In this document: positions 41,779 through 51,684 of the stretch, piece by piece
Numbering within the stretch: the first letter of the stretch is position 1
Layout: each line of letters opens with the position of its first letter
Source of the DNA: Dehalococcoidia bacterium
GTDB lineage: Bacteria; Chloroflexota; Dehalococcoidia; Lucifugimonadales; SHYT01
Assembly (NCBI GenBank): GCA_009693045.1
Contig: SHXZ01000005.1
Location: 62,001-126,000 of the forward strand
DNA length: 64,000 nucleotides
Direction of reading: 5' to 3'
The notes under the pieces: model-generated
What the model was told of the DNA's origin: nothing
What the model saw: the letters and a program-made list of their open reading frames with translations, nothing else
The model's database searches: none
Position numbers and translations under genes: made by a program

Positions 41779-43815
41779 ATGACTGAAGCCGCTGGATGGC
41801 TCATCATCGGCCTGCCGATGGCGTCGTTTGTGCTCATCGGGCTGGTGTTGCGCCCGTTCCTCAACCGCAAGAAGGAGCTGGCCGGGTACGTCACCATCGG
41901 CGCGATCGGCGGCTCGTTTGGGCTGTCCATTGCGGCGATGGGCGCGGCAATCAGCAGCCCGGGCATCGTGGGATGGGCGCCGCACGAGTGGCTGACCGTG
42001 GGCAACCTGTCCTTTAACGTCGGGTTGCACTTGGACCACCTGACGGCGATCATGCTGGTGGTGGTCACGAGTGTGAGCCTGCTGGTGCAGATCTATTCCC
42101 AGGGGTACATGAAGGGCGACCCCGGCTACGTCCGGTACTTCGCGCTCATGTCGCTGTTCACCGCGTCCATGCTGGGCCTGGTCATGTCGCGCAACATCGT
42201 CATGATGTACGCTTTCTGGGAGCTGGTAGGTGTCAGCTCGTACCTGCTCATCGGCTTCTGGCACCACCGGCCTTCGGCGTCGCGGGCGGCGGTCAAGGCG
42301 TTTCTGGTGACGCGGCTCGGCGACTTTGGGTTTCTCCTCGCGATTTTGTACCTGTTTTTCCATCAAAGTGCTTTCGCGGCGCAAGGCCTGAACCCGCTGG
42401 AGATACCGGACATCTACGAGGCGGTGCGGACGGGCGTGCTCGGCCAGACCGCCATCACGTGGATTGCCATCGGGCTGTTCGCGGGGGCTGCGGGCAAGTC
42501 GGCGCAGTTCCCGCTGCACACGTGGCTGCCCGACGCGATGGAAGGCCCGACGCCGGTCAGCGCCCTGATCCACGCCGCGACGATGGTGGCGGCGGGCGTG
42601 TTCTTGGTGGCGCGTTTCTTCCCGCTGTTTGAGGCGTCGCACACGGCGATGAACCTGGTCGCGGTCATCGGGGGCGTGACGGCGGTGTTCGCGGCCACGA
42701 TGGGCGTGGTGGCGAAGGACATCAAGCGAGTGGTGGCGTACTCAACCATCAGCCAGCTCGGGTACATGATGCTTGCGCTCGGAGTTGGGGCGTATTCGGC
42801 GGCGATCTTCCACCTGTTCAACCACGCCTTTTTCAAGGCACTGCTGTTTCTTGGGTCGGGCAGCGTGAACCACGCCACCGGCACGTTCAACATGGACTTC
42901 ATGGGAGGCATGGGCCGCCAACAGCGTTGGACGGCGGCGACGTTCGTGGTGGCGTCACTGAGCCTTGCGGGCATCTTCCCGCTGGCCGGGTTCTGGAGCA
43001 AGGACGAGATCCTGGCCGAGGCGCTGCACAACGGCGACGCGGTGGCGCTGCTGGTGTTCGCGCTGGGCGTCATCGGCGCGCTGATGACGGCGTTCTACAT
43101 CTTCCGCGCGTTCTATCTCACGTTCACGGGCAAGTACCGTGGTGGCGCGGAGGCGGAGGAGAAGGCGCATCCCGGCTCGCTGCCGGAGCCGGTCCCTGCT
43201 CCCGCCGGTCACGACGACCACGGCAGCCTTGTGCACGGGACATCGGCGGGCGCGCACGGCGGAAGCCACCTAGCAGAGTCCCCTTGGGTGATGGTCGGTC
43301 CGATGGTGGTGCTGGCGCTGCTTGCCGTGGGGACGGGCGCGCTGTTCAACTCGCCGGTTGCGTTGGGGCCTATCCCGTCGCACTGGTTCAGCCACTTTCT
43401 TGTGCCGCCGGGCGGCGAGTTTGAGGGGATGCCGTTCAACTTCGGCGTGGCGGTCACGTCGCTGCTGGTGGCTGCGGCTGGTATTCTGGGCGCATGGGCG
43501 TTGTACCGAAGGAAGGTCGTGGCGCCTGAGAGCCTGACCATCAAGCCGGTCTATCAGCTTATTGCGCGGCGGTATTACATGGACGACCTGTACGAGAAGG
43601 TCTTCACGGGCCGGGTGTTTTACGGCGCGGCGTGCGCGACCCTGGACTGGGTTGACCGGAACGTGGTGGACGGCCTTGCGGACACGGTCGGATGGTTTGG
43701 GCGTAACCTGGGACGCGCGGTCGCGCAGATCCAGACGGGGCAGCCTCAGACGTACGCGATGGTGTTTGGGATAGGCGTCGTGCTGACGGCGGTAGGGTAC
43801 ATCCTTTGGGGGTAA
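41779..43815 (+). CDS. nuoL: NADH-quinone oxidoreductase subunit L
   Basis: A 678-residue distal antiporter-like proton-pumping subunit. It has HTWLPDAMEGPTPVSAL with its helix-breaking Pro, the TM5-type YAFWELVGVSSYLLIGFW containing the conserved Glu, and the lateral amphipathic helix and last TM at the C-terminus. A His-rich loop (GHDDHGSLVHG) lies at about 475-485. ATG 41779 is preferred over GTG 41770. The 127 bp upstream hold a CAGCATGAC repeat, and the 159 bp before nuoM another. Confidence 0.94.
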   Translation: MTEAAGWLIIGLPMASFVLIGLVLRPFLNRKKELAGYVTIGAIGGSFGLSIAAMGAAISSPGIVGWAPHEWLTVGNLSFNVGLHLDHLTAIMLVVVTSVSLLVQIYSQGYMKGDPGYVRYFALMSLFTASMLGLVMSRNIVMMYAFWELVGVSSYLLIGFWHHRPSASRAAVKAFLVTRLGDFGFLLAILYLFFHQSAFAAQGLNPLEIPDIYEAVRTGVLGQTAITWIAIGLFAGAAGKSAQFPLHTWLPDAMEGPTPVSALIHAATMVAAGVFLVARFFPLFEASHTAMNLVAVIGGVTAVFAATMGVVAKDIKRVVAYSTISQLGYMMLALGVGAYSAAIFHLFNHAFFKALLFLGSGSVNHATGTFNMDFMGGMGRQQRWTAATFVVASLSLAGIFPLAGFWSKDEILAEALHNGDAVALLVFALGVIGALMTAFYIFRAFYLTFTGKYRGGAEAEEKAHPGSLPEPVPAPAGHDDHGSLVHGTSAGAHGGSHLAESPWVMVGPMVVLALLAVGTGALFNSPVALGPIPSHWFSHFLVPPGGEFEGMPFNFGVAVTSLLVAAAGILGAWALYRRKVVAPESLTIKPVYQLIARRYYMDDLYEKVFTGRVFYGAACATLDWVDRNVVDGLADTVGWFGRNLGRAVAQIQTGQPQTYAMVFGIGVVLTAVGYILWG

Positions 43816-43974
43816 CGTAGCGTGCTGATTTCACGGTTTTTCTGGGGACAAGACCAGCGAGGGAGAGGAACCCCCTCTGGTGGCCATGAGATGCCAGCGC
43901 GCCGTGCTGGAGATTCCTCGGTCGTCCCGATTGCGTCGGGACTCCCTCAGAATGGTGCGACGGAGTAGTGTAGC

Positions 43975-45471
43975 GTGCTGACCGCGGTTGTTTTTCTTCC
44001 CGTTGCGGCGGCGATCATTATCGCGCTGGCGGCGCGCAGTCCGCGAGCCGTAAAGGGCGTGGCCCTGACGGCCTTCGTCGCGGACTTTGCGCTCGCCATC
44101 GCCGTGTTTGCGCGTTACAACACCGGCGACGGCGGCTTCCAGCAGGTGGAGCAGTACGACTGGCTCCCCGGCGAGTCGGTGGTGTTTCAGTACCTGCTGG
44201 GCGTGGACGGCCTTTCCGCGACGATGGTGCTACTGACGGGCCTGCTCGGGCTGGCGGCGATGCTGGTGTCCATGAACATTCAGCACCGCGTCCGCGAGTA
44301 TTTTGTGTTTCTCCTTCTCTTGCAGACCGCAGTCATGGGGGTGTTCGCGTCGCTGGACTTCATCCTCTTCTTCATCATGTGGGAGCTTGAGCTGGTCCCG
44401 ATGTTCTTCCTGATCTCCATTTGGGGGACGGGACGCAAAGAGTACTCGGCGATGAAGTTCCTGGTGTTCACCTTTGTCGGAAGCGCGTTCATGCTCGTGT
44501 CTATTCTGGTGCTGTACTTCTCGGTGGGCACCTTTGACATGCGCGTGCTGCTGGAAAGCGACCTGCGCAACCTGGTGGCGCCCGTGACGGTGGTCTTCGG
44601 GCTCTTCTTCGCGGCGTTCGCCATCAAGCTGCCGGTGTGGCCGGTGCACACGTGGCTTCCGGACGCCCATACCGACGCGCCGACGGCGGTGAGCGTGATG
44701 CTGGCGGGCGTGCTGCTGAAGATGGGCGGCTACGGGCTGATCCGCGTGAACGTGGCGATGTTCCCGGAGGTGACGCAGCAGGCCGCGCTTCCCTTCGCGA
44801 TCCTGGCGGTCATCAGCATCCTCTTTGGCGCGATGGTGACGCTGCGGCAGACGGACCTGAAGCGGCTCATCGCGTACAGCAGCGTGAGCCACATGGGGTA
44901 CGTCCTGCTGGGCGTGGCGTCGGTGGGCGCCACGGGGGGCGCGCTGTCGTCGGTTGGTTTGACGGGGGCGGCGTTGCAGATGTTCACGCACGGCACCATC
45001 ACCGGCCTGCTCTTCGTGATGGTCGGCGTGGTGTACGACAAGGCGCACACCCGGCACATCCCCGACCTGGGCGGCCTTGCGGCGCGGATGCCCTACGCGG
45101 CGGTGGCGCTCATGGTTGCGGGTCTGGCGTCGCTGGGCCTGCCGGGGCTGAGCGGATTCGTGGCCGAGATCATGGTGTTTCTTGGCACGTTCCCGGTCTA
45201 CGGTGTGCTGACGGCGCTGGCCGCGCTTGGCGTCGTCGTCTCGGCAGGATACATTCTGTGGACGCTGCGCGGTGTGATGTTCGGGCCAGCCAAGGAGCGC
45301 TGGGCGCACATCGGCGACGCGACGCTCGTGGAGAAGGTGGCGCCTGCCCTGCTCATTATTGCCGTCGTTGCCGTCGGAGTGTATCCCGCGTTGATCACGG
45401 ATGCTCTGAGCTCCGGCGTGGGAGAGGCGCTGGCGGACCGCATAACGACGGTGGTGGGTGGACTGCGATGA
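43975..45471 (+). CDS. nuoM: NADH-quinone oxidoreductase subunit M
   Basis: A 498-residue, 14-helix antiporter-like subunit. IMWELELVPMFFLI carries the essential TM5 Glu and HTWLPDAHTDAPTAVSV is the TM7-8 signature. Lys in LKRLIAYSSVSHMGYVLLG is also conserved. The GTG start at 43975 has a weak ribosome binding site. A GATTCCTCGGTCGTCCC repeat occupies the gap from nuoL. Confidence 0.94.
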   Translation: MLTAVVFLPVAAAIIIALAARSPRAVKGVALTAFVADFALAIAVFARYNTGDGGFQQVEQYDWLPGESVVFQYLLGVDGLSATMVLLTGLLGLAAMLVSMNIQHRVREYFVFLLLLQTAVMGVFASLDFILFFIMWELELVPMFFLISIWGTGRKEYSAMKFLVFTFVGSAFMLVSILVLYFSVGTFDMRVLLESDLRNLVAPVTVVFGLFFAAFAIKLPVWPVHTWLPDAHTDAPTAVSVMLAGVLLKMGGYGLIRVNVAMFPEVTQQAALPFAILAVISILFGAMVTLRQTDLKRLIAYSSVSHMGYVLLGVASVGATGGALSSVGLTGAALQMFTHGTITGLLFVMVGVVYDKAHTRHIPDLGGLAARMPYAAVALMVAGLASLGLPGLSGFVAEIMVFLGTFPVYGVLTALAALGVVVSAGYILWTLRGVMFGPAKERWAHIGDATLVEKVAPALLIIAVVAVGVYPALITDALSSGVGEALADRITTVVGGLR

Positions 45472-45511
45472 CAGCGCGGATGATGGTCGCGGCGGGCGCG
45501 GTGAAGCAGCC

Positions 45512-47032
45512 ATGAACAGTTCTGCGCTGTGGTTGCTCTCGCCGGAGATCAGCCTGGCATTCGTCGCCATGCTGGCGTTCCTGGTTGACCTCGTCACGAG
45601 GCGCAAGGGGTACGTGGCGGCGGTGTCGCTGGTTGGACTCGTCCTGCCTCTCCTGTTCACCACACTGCTGTGGGGCGAGCTGTCCGGCTGGGTGAACGCC
45701 ATCGGCCCGCAGCCCGGCGAGGTGGCCGGAGTGTCGATCCCAGGCATCTTCGGCACGCTGGTAGTAGACCGATACGCGCTGTTCTTCAAGTACCTGGTCT
45801 TTGGCGCGCTGGGCCTAGTGCTCCTGGCGTCGCTGGACTACCGGAGCCGCCTGGGCAGGCTTGAGGGCGAGTATTACGGCCTCATCCTGCTCTCAGCGGG
45901 CGGCATGACGCTGCTGGCGGCTACGGTGGAGCTCCTCTCGCTGTACATTGCTCTGGAGCTGGCGACGCTCCCGCTCGTGGCGCTCGCGGCGTTTTTGCGA
46001 GACGGCCGCTCCACGGAGGCTGGGATCAAGTTTCTGCTGCTGGGCGCAATAAGCTCGGCGGTGCTGCTGTTCGGCATGGCGCTGGTGTTCGGCGTGACGG
46101 GGAGCACGTACTTGAGCGACATCGCGGGCGCGGTCGCCACGGCGACGCCGGGCGACGTGCCGTTCGGCTCGTACGCGATGCTCGCGGGCGCGGTGATGAT
46201 GGCCGCGGGGTTCGGCTTCAAGATCGCCGCGGTGCCGTTCCAGATGTGGGTGCCGGACGTGTATGAAGGCTCGCCGACGCCCATCACCGCGTACCTCTCC
46301 GTGGCGAGCAAAGCGGCGGGATTTGCCGCGCTGCTGAGGGTGTTCACCACGGCGTTCGGGCCCGCAGACCTGCACTGGAGCGTGCTCTTCGCGGCGCTGG
46401 CGGTCGCGTCCATGACGGTGGGGAACCTGGTGGCGGTGGCGCAGAGCAACATCAAGCGCATGCTGGGGTATAGCACCATCGCCCACGCGGGCTACATGCT
46501 GATCGGCGTGGCCGCCGTGGCGGGGAGGACGGGGGACGGCTCTTTGCAAGGCCCGCAGGGGTTGTTGTTCTACCTGGGGGGCTACGCGGTGACGAACCTG
46601 GCGGCGTTCTTCGCTGTCATCGCCATCGCCAACCGCACGGGCAGCGACCAGATCAGCGACTTCGCCGGCATGGGGCGGCGGGCGCCGTGGCTGGCGTTCT
46701 TGCTCACGGTGAGCCTGCTCTCGCTGATCGGCATTCCGCCGACGGCGGGGTTCATGGGGAAGCTGTTCCTGTTCGGCGCTGCCGTGAACGCCGACCTGGC
46801 GTGGCTCGCGCTCGTCGGGGTCATCAACAGCGTGCTCTCTGCGTATTACTACCTCCGAATAGTCAAGGTCATGTACTTCCAGGAGCCGGCGTCGCAGGAA
46901 CGGGTGACGTGTTCACCGGCGCTGTGGGCTGCGCTGGGCAGCGCGTCGCTGGGCGTGGCGTTCGTGGGGATGGCGCCGTGGCCGCTCTTCGCGTTCGCGG
47001 CGCAGGCGTTGCTCGGCTTTGCCGGTAGGTGA
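45512..47032 (+). CDS. nuoN: NADH-quinone oxidoreductase subunit N
   Basis: A 506-residue, 14-helix antiporter-like subunit. MWVPDVYEGSPTPITAYLS and IKRMLGYSTIAHAGYMLIG are the family signatures. The TM5 Glu is in LYIALELATLPLVAL. ATG 45512 is 40 bp after nuoM. It is the last nuo gene; no nuoE, nuoF or nuoG is present in the window. Confidence 0.94.
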   Translation: MNSSALWLLSPEISLAFVAMLAFLVDLVTRRKGYVAAVSLVGLVLPLLFTTLLWGELSGWVNAIGPQPGEVAGVSIPGIFGTLVVDRYALFFKYLVFGALGLVLLASLDYRSRLGRLEGEYYGLILLSAGGMTLLAATVELLSLYIALELATLPLVALAAFLRDGRSTEAGIKFLLLGAISSAVLLFGMALVFGVTGSTYLSDIAGAVATATPGDVPFGSYAMLAGAVMMAAGFGFKIAAVPFQMWVPDVYEGSPTPITAYLSVASKAAGFAALLRVFTTAFGPADLHWSVLFAALAVASMTVGNLVAVAQSNIKRMLGYSTIAHAGYMLIGVAAVAGRTGDGSLQGPQGLLFYLGGYAVTNLAAFFAVIAIANRTGSDQISDFAGMGRRAPWLAFLLTVSLLSLIGIPPTAGFMGKLFLFGAAVNADLAWLALVGVINSVLSAYYYLRIVKVMYFQEPASQERVTCSPALWAALGSASLGVAFVGMAPWPLFAFAAQALLGFAGR

Positions 47033-47119
47033 GCCCGCGGCCCTGCGTTGCGGGCGGTCGTCTTTCATCAGGGCCGGAGTCTAGCACGCGCGGGTGTGAC
47101 GAAAAGCCAGGGGAACGGT

Positions 47120-48007
47120 GTGAGCGACAAGGACCAGGTTGGCATTGTCTTCAACGAGCGCGCCCCGGAGGCGGTGGTCCTGAGCAAGCGCCTCGCGCGG
47201 CGGCTCAGGGGCGAGCACGAGGTGTGGCTGTGCTCCGCCGCCGAGGTGGTGGGCGCGAAGGTCCCCATGGACAAGACTCGTCTGGTTGTTACGCTCGGCG
47301 GGGACGGCACCATCCTGCGGGCGACCCACGTCGCGGCGCCGAACGGGGTCCCGCTGGTCGGGGTGAACTTGGGGCGAGTGGGCTTCATGACCGAGCTGGA
47401 ACCAGCGGACGCCTTGGCTAAAGTACCGCTGTACCTGGACGGCCAGGCCTGGGTGGAGGAGCGGATGATGGTGCAGGCGGCGGTGTTGCCGCGCACGGCC
47501 GTGAGGCGGCGAAGCGGCCTCTCGGTGTATTTTGGGCTCAACGACGCCGCGCTGGGCCGGACGGGCGTCTCGCGGCTGGTGTTCGTTGCCGTATCGGTGG
47601 ACGGCACGCCGATGGCTACCTATGCGGCGGACGCGGTCATCGTCGCCACGCCGACGGGGAGCACGGGCTATGCGCTCTCCGCGGGCGGCCCGATCCTCCA
47701 CCCGCTGGCGAAGACGTTCCTCATGAAGCCCGTCGCGCCGCAGATAGCGCTGAACAGCGCGGTGGTGCTGCACGAGGGCGCGGTGGTGACCCTTTCGCTG
47801 GGGCGTGATGACCAGGCGAACCTGAGCGTGGACGGGCTGATGAACGTTCCGCTGGCGGAAGGGGACACGCTGGAGATCAAGGCAAGCCCCCACGTGGCGC
47901 GGTTTCTGCGCATGGGGCCCCGCGCGTACTTCTACGATACGCTGTTCAAACGGCTTGGCTACGGCAAAAGCGTCCCGCAACAAGACCGGCTGGGGCTCGG
48001 CTCGTGA
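47120..48007 (+). CDS. nadK: NAD(+) kinase
   Basis: A 295-residue enzyme that phosphorylates NAD to NADP. The GGDGTIL motif with its catalytic Asp, NDAALGR, and ATPTGSTGYALSAGGPI are diagnostic. The C-terminal FLRMGPRAYFYDTL is usual for bacterial NadK. GTG 47120, with GGGGAAC upstream, is preferred over ATG 47048. It follows the nuo operon in the same direction and may be read through from it. Confidence 0.93.
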   Translation: MSDKDQVGIVFNERAPEAVVLSKRLARRLRGEHEVWLCSAAEVVGAKVPMDKTRLVVTLGGDGTILRATHVAAPNGVPLVGVNLGRVGFMTELEPADALAKVPLYLDGQAWVEERMMVQAAVLPRTAVRRRSGLSVYFGLNDAALGRTGVSRLVFVAVSVDGTPMATYAADAVIVATPTGSTGYALSAGGPILHPLAKTFLMKPVAPQIALNSAVVLHEGAVVTLSLGRDDQANLSVDGLMNVPLAEGDTLEIKASPHVARFLRMGPRAYFYDTLFKRLGYGKSVPQQDRLGLGS

Positions 48008-48200
48008 TCCGTCTCGAGGACGTGGCCCTCGACTCCTTCGGCTTCGCCGGGGCAGACCCTTCACTGCGAAGGGATGAGGTGAGCCCACGCAAGGACGACG
48101 CGCGTGGGAATGACGGGCGAAAAGTGACCAGAACATTCGCGGAAAAAGGACTGATGCGCCAACACAGGAGCCTGCCGTCAGGGATGGTGTGGGCCAGGTG

Positions 48201-48746
48201 ATGGCGAAGGAAACGGTGTTGCGGAGCAGTCGTGTGTACGCGGGGAAGATCATCAACGTCCGCGTAGACACCGTGCGGTTGGAGAAGGCCGGGAAGCCCG
48301 TTGAGGCGACGCGCGAGGTCGTTGAGCACGCGCAGGTGGTGGTGATGGCGCCGGTTGACTCGCAGGGCCGCGTGCTGCTGGTCAGGCAGTACCGCCACGC
48401 GGTCGGCGAGGAGCTACTGGAGCTGCCCGCGGGCGGGATTGAGCCCGGCGAGTCGCCGGCGGCGGCGGCGCGGCGCGAGCTCCAGGAGGAGACGGGCTTT
48501 ACGGCGGATGACTTGACGCCGATGGGGCGGTTCTGGATGTCGCCCGGGTTCCTGCGGGAGGAGATGCATGCGTTCCTGGCGCGAGGGCTCCGGCCCAGCA
48601 GGCGCGCCGCCGACGAGGACGAGGTCATTGAGCTTGTCCCCGTTCCGCTGACTGAGCTGCCGAGCATGATTAAGCGGGGCGAAATTAGAGACGCAAAGAC
48701 GATTGCGGCGCTGCTCATGGCATTGCATCTGTATGAGCTGAAATAG
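48201..48746 (+). CDS. nudF: Nudix hydrolase, ADP-ribose pyrophosphatase type
   Basis: A 181-residue protein that likely hydrolyses ADP-ribose to AMP and ribose 5-phosphate. The Nudix box reads GGIEPGESPAAAARRELQEE followed by TGF, complete with the metal-binding REXXEE. VLLVRQYRHAVGEELLELPA just before the box and the Pro about 15-17 residues after it mark the ADP-ribose subgroup. ATG 48201 follows CCAGGTG. The gene symbol is by analogy and the substrate is not proven. Confidence 0.85.
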   Translation: MAKETVLRSSRVYAGKIINVRVDTVRLEKAGKPVEATREVVEHAQVVVMAPVDSQGRVLLVRQYRHAVGEELLELPAGGIEPGESPAAAARRELQEETGFTADDLTPMGRFWMSPGFLREEMHAFLARGLRPSRRAADEDEVIELVPVPLTELPSMIKRGEIRDAKTIAALLMALHLYELK

Positions 48747-48829
48747 CGCGCACTGGTCGCATTTCGCTGCTCCAAAGCGCAGCCGTAAGGCGGTGCGTTG
48801 GGGGATAGAGGGCCAAGTGCAAGGCGGCG

Positions 48830-48858
48830 TTGTGGCGGAAACCGCCGCGTGGTAGAGT
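48830..48858 (+). promoter_or_regulatory. Promoter of the sdh operon
   Basis: TTGTGG, a 17-nt spacer and TAGAGT end 27 nt before sdhA. Confidence 0.55.
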
Positions 48859-48885
48859 TGATGGCAGTCCATCGGGGGTAAGGTC

Positions 48886-50562
48886 ATGCTGCAACACGAT
48901 GTGCTTGTGGTGGGCGCGGGGCTGGCTGGGATGCGCGCCGCGCTGGCGGCGAAGCAGGCTGGCGCGAACGTCGCCATCATCAGCAAGGTCACGCCCGTGC
49001 GCAGCCACTCCAACGCAGCGCAGGGCGGCATCAACGCCGCGCTCACGGACCGCGGCGACGACTGGAAAGAGCACGCGTACGAGACCGTGAAGGGCAGCGA
49101 CTATCTGGGCGACCAGGACGCCATCGAAATCCTGTCCCAGGACGCCGGCCGCGCCGTCATTGAGCTGGAGCACATGGGCGTCGTCTTCAGTCGCGGGCCG
49201 GACGGGCTCCTGGGCACGAGGCGCTTCGGCGGGCAGCAGCGGGCGCGCACGTTCTTCGTGGCGGACATCACCGGCCAGGCGATGTTGCACGTGCTATTTG
49301 AGCAGCTCCTAAAGTCCGGCATCACGCTATACGAGGAATGGTTCGTCACGTCGCTGGTCATGGAAGACGGCCAGTGCCGCGGCGTTGTGGCGCTGGAGAT
49401 CAAGAGCGGCAAGCTGGAGCTGATCACGTCCCCGGCGGTGGTGCTCGCCACCGGCGGCTGCGGACGCATCTACGAGCCGAGCACCAACGGCCTCATCGTT
49501 ACCGGCGATGGCATGGCGCTGGCGTACAAGGCGGGCGCGCCGCTCATGGACATGGAGATGGTCCAGTACCATCCCACCACCCTCAAGCAGAACGGCATTC
49601 TCATTACCGAGGCGGCGCGCGGCGAGGGTGGCTACCTGCTGAACGGCAAGGGCGAGCGATTCATGGACAAGTACGCGCCGTCGATGAAGGAACTGGCGTC
49701 GCGAGACGTCGTCTCACGTTCCGAGCAGACGGAGATCAACGAAGGGCGCGGCGTCAACGGGTGCGTGCTACTGGACCTGCGTCACCTTGGACGGCAGGTT
49801 ATCGAGACCAAGCTGGCGTACATCAACGAGGTGGCGCTGGACTACCTGGGGATCAGCCTTGCCGAAGCGCCGATCCCGATCCGACCCGGGATGCACTACA
49901 TGATGGGCGGCATCAAGACGGACGTGCACGGAGCGACGCGCGTGCCAGGGCTCTACGCGGCGGGCGAGACGGCCTGCGTGAGCGTCCACGGCGCGAACCG
50001 CCTGGGCGCGAACTCGTTGCTGGACACGGTGGTGTTCGGGCGGCGGGCTGGCGATGCTAGCGCGGCGTACGCGAAGGAGCGCGGCCACAAGAACGTCTCC
50101 GAGGCGTTCGTCGCTGATGAGGAAGCGCGCATTAAGGGGATTCTGGCCCGGTCCACGGACGGGGACAGCGTGGCCAAGATTCGCCTGGAGATGGGCCAGG
50201 TCATGAACGACAACATCTCCGTCTTCCGGCACGAAGAAGGGATGAAGAAGGCGCAGACCACGATCCGCAGGCTCAAGGAGCGGTACGCCAGGGTGGGCGT
50301 CCAGAACAAGGGGAAGGTGTTCAACACGGGCCTCATCTTCTCGCTGGAGCTCGGCTACATGCTGGACGTGGCGGAGACGATTGCGGCGGGAGCTCTGGCT
50401 CGCAAGGAGAGCAGGGGCGCCCACGCCCGCGTGGACATGCCCGACCGCGACGACGCGAACTTCCTGAAGCACGCGCTGGTGTTCAGGACGGAGAGCGGGC
50501 CTCGGATTGACTGGCTGCCCGTGACCATGACGCAGTGGCAGCCGCAGAAGCGGGTGTACTAG
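48886..50562 (+). CDS. sdhA: Succinate dehydrogenase/fumarate reductase flavoprotein subunit
   Basis: A 558-residue FAD subunit. VLVVGAGLAGMRAALAAKQA is the dinucleotide-binding site and SHSNAAQGGINAAL carries the His that covalently binds FAD in this family. MVQYHPTTL, TEAARGEGGYLLN and SVHGANRLGANSLLD are catalytic and FAD-site motifs. It is followed by sdhB and a CCG-domain subunit, so this is the catalytic part of a complex II variant that oxidises succinate (or reduces fumarate) with quinone. GGGGGTAAGG precedes ATG 48886. Confidence 0.94.
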   Translation: MLQHDVLVVGAGLAGMRAALAAKQAGANVAIISKVTPVRSHSNAAQGGINAALTDRGDDWKEHAYETVKGSDYLGDQDAIEILSQDAGRAVIELEHMGVVFSRGPDGLLGTRRFGGQQRARTFFVADITGQAMLHVLFEQLLKSGITLYEEWFVTSLVMEDGQCRGVVALEIKSGKLELITSPAVVLATGGCGRIYEPSTNGLIVTGDGMALAYKAGAPLMDMEMVQYHPTTLKQNGILITEAARGEGGYLLNGKGERFMDKYAPSMKELASRDVVSRSEQTEINEGRGVNGCVLLDLRHLGRQVIETKLAYINEVALDYLGISLAEAPIPIRPGMHYMMGGIKTDVHGATRVPGLYAAGETACVSVHGANRLGANSLLDTVVFGRRAGDASAAYAKERGHKNVSEAFVADEEARIKGILARSTDGDSVAKIRLEMGQVMNDNISVFRHEEGMKKAQTTIRRLKERYARVGVQNKGKVFNTGLIFSLELGYMLDVAETIAAGALARKESRGAHARVDMPDRDDANFLKHALVFRTESGPRIDWLPVTMTQWQPQKRVY

Positions 50563-50570
50563 TTGACGCA

Positions 50571-50610
50571 CTCACTCCGACCCTCCCTCCCCGGGGAGGG
50601 AGCAGGTGAG
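50571..50610. repeat. CTCAC...CCTCCCTCCCC/GGGGAGGGAG...GTGAG palindrome
   Basis: A variant of the second repeat family between sdhA and sdhB. Confidence 0.55.
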
Positions 50611-50630
50611 GGAACCAAGGAGGCACTAGC

Positions 50631-51602
50631 TTGCAAATCACGCTCCGCGTTAAGCGCTACAACCCGGAGGCGCCGGAAGAGCGCCGCTCTTGGACTCAGG
50701 ACTACAAGGTTGACGTCCCGGAGGACTCCACGGTGCTGGACAGCCTCATCCAGGTGCGGGAGTACGTGGATGACAGCCTGAGCCTGCGCTGCTCGTGCCG
50801 GGGCGCTATCTGCGGCTCGTGCGCGATGCGGGTCAACGGCCACGCGGCCCTGGGGTGCAAGTCCAAAGTCCAGAAGCTGTTGGGCAAGGACAACGTCATC
50901 GCCGTGGAGCCGATGGGCAACCAGCCGGTCATCAAGGACCTGGTGGTTGACATGACGGTCTTCTGGGACAAGATTCGGCAAGTGCAGCCGTGGCTCCAGC
51001 CGCAGGGTCCGGAGCCGGAGGCGGAGTACGTCGCGCCAAACGAGGCTATGCAGCACCTGGTCGGTGTGATGGGCTGCATCATGTGTGGCGCGTGCGTCTC
51101 CGATTGCACGGTGCTAGAAGTGGATAAGAACTTCATCGGGCCGGCGGCGCTGGCTAAGGCCTACCGGTTCGTGGCCGACCCGCGCGACGGGCACGCGAAG
51201 GACCGTCTCGGGTTGTATAACAAGGCGGGAGGCATTTGGGACTGCACGAGGTGCTTTGAGTGCGTGCAAGTGTGCCCGAAGGGCGTGGCGCCGATGGACC
51301 GCATCATGGCGCTGCGGGATCAGGCCATTGACGCGGGGTTCATCGGCAGCTACGGGGCGCGCCACGCGGAAGCCTTCGCGAGTAGCGTGGAGCACAGCGG
51401 GACGGTGAACGAGATGTCGCTGGTGGTCAACACGTTCGGCATGTTCAACCTTCCCAAGCTGCTGGGCCTGCTGCCGCTGGCAATCCGGGCGGGCTACAAG
51501 CGCAAGATGCCGCCGCTGTTCCACAAGCCCGTCGAGGGCATAGCCGGTGTCCGGCGGATCTTCCACAAGGCCGAGGAGCAGCAAAAGGCGGCGCGCGGCT
51601 AG
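50631..51602 (+). CDS. sdhB: Succinate dehydrogenase iron-sulfur subunit
   Basis: A 323-residue subunit with three Fe-S clusters. The N-terminal plant-type 2Fe-2S motif reads RCSCRGAICGSCAMRVNG. CIMCGACVSDC and CTRCFECVQVCP provide the remaining clusters. The C-terminal extension of about 90 residues after the last motif is longer than in E. coli SdhB. The start is TTG 50631, well supported by AAGGAGG 8 nt upstream. No SdhC or SdhD hydrophobic anchors are encoded nearby. Confidence 0.93.
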   Translation: MQITLRVKRYNPEAPEERRSWTQDYKVDVPEDSTVLDSLIQVREYVDDSLSLRCSCRGAICGSCAMRVNGHAALGCKSKVQKLLGKDNVIAVEPMGNQPVIKDLVVDMTVFWDKIRQVQPWLQPQGPEPEAEYVAPNEAMQHLVGVMGCIMCGACVSDCTVLEVDKNFIGPAALAKAYRFVADPRDGHAKDRLGLYNKAGGIWDCTRCFECVQVCPKGVAPMDRIMALRDQAIDAGFIGSYGARHAEAFASSVEHSGTVNEMSLVVNTFGMFNLPKLLGLLPLAIRAGYKRKMPPLFHKPVEGIAGVRRIFHKAEEQQKAARG

Positions 51603-51684
51603 TGGGCGTGCTGCGTTCAACATCCGTACGCCCCCGCGATGGCATCCGCATAGGTGGCAAAACAAGGGCTTTGAGGAGAAAAAC

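Noticed and set aside
44230-45789. 519-codon minus-strand frame
   Set aside because: Antisense to nuoM and nuoN; His/Arg/Gln-rich, typical of a shadow frame.
47081-48775. 564-codon minus-strand frame
   Set aside because: Antisense to nadK and the Nudix gene, both of which have diagnostic motifs.
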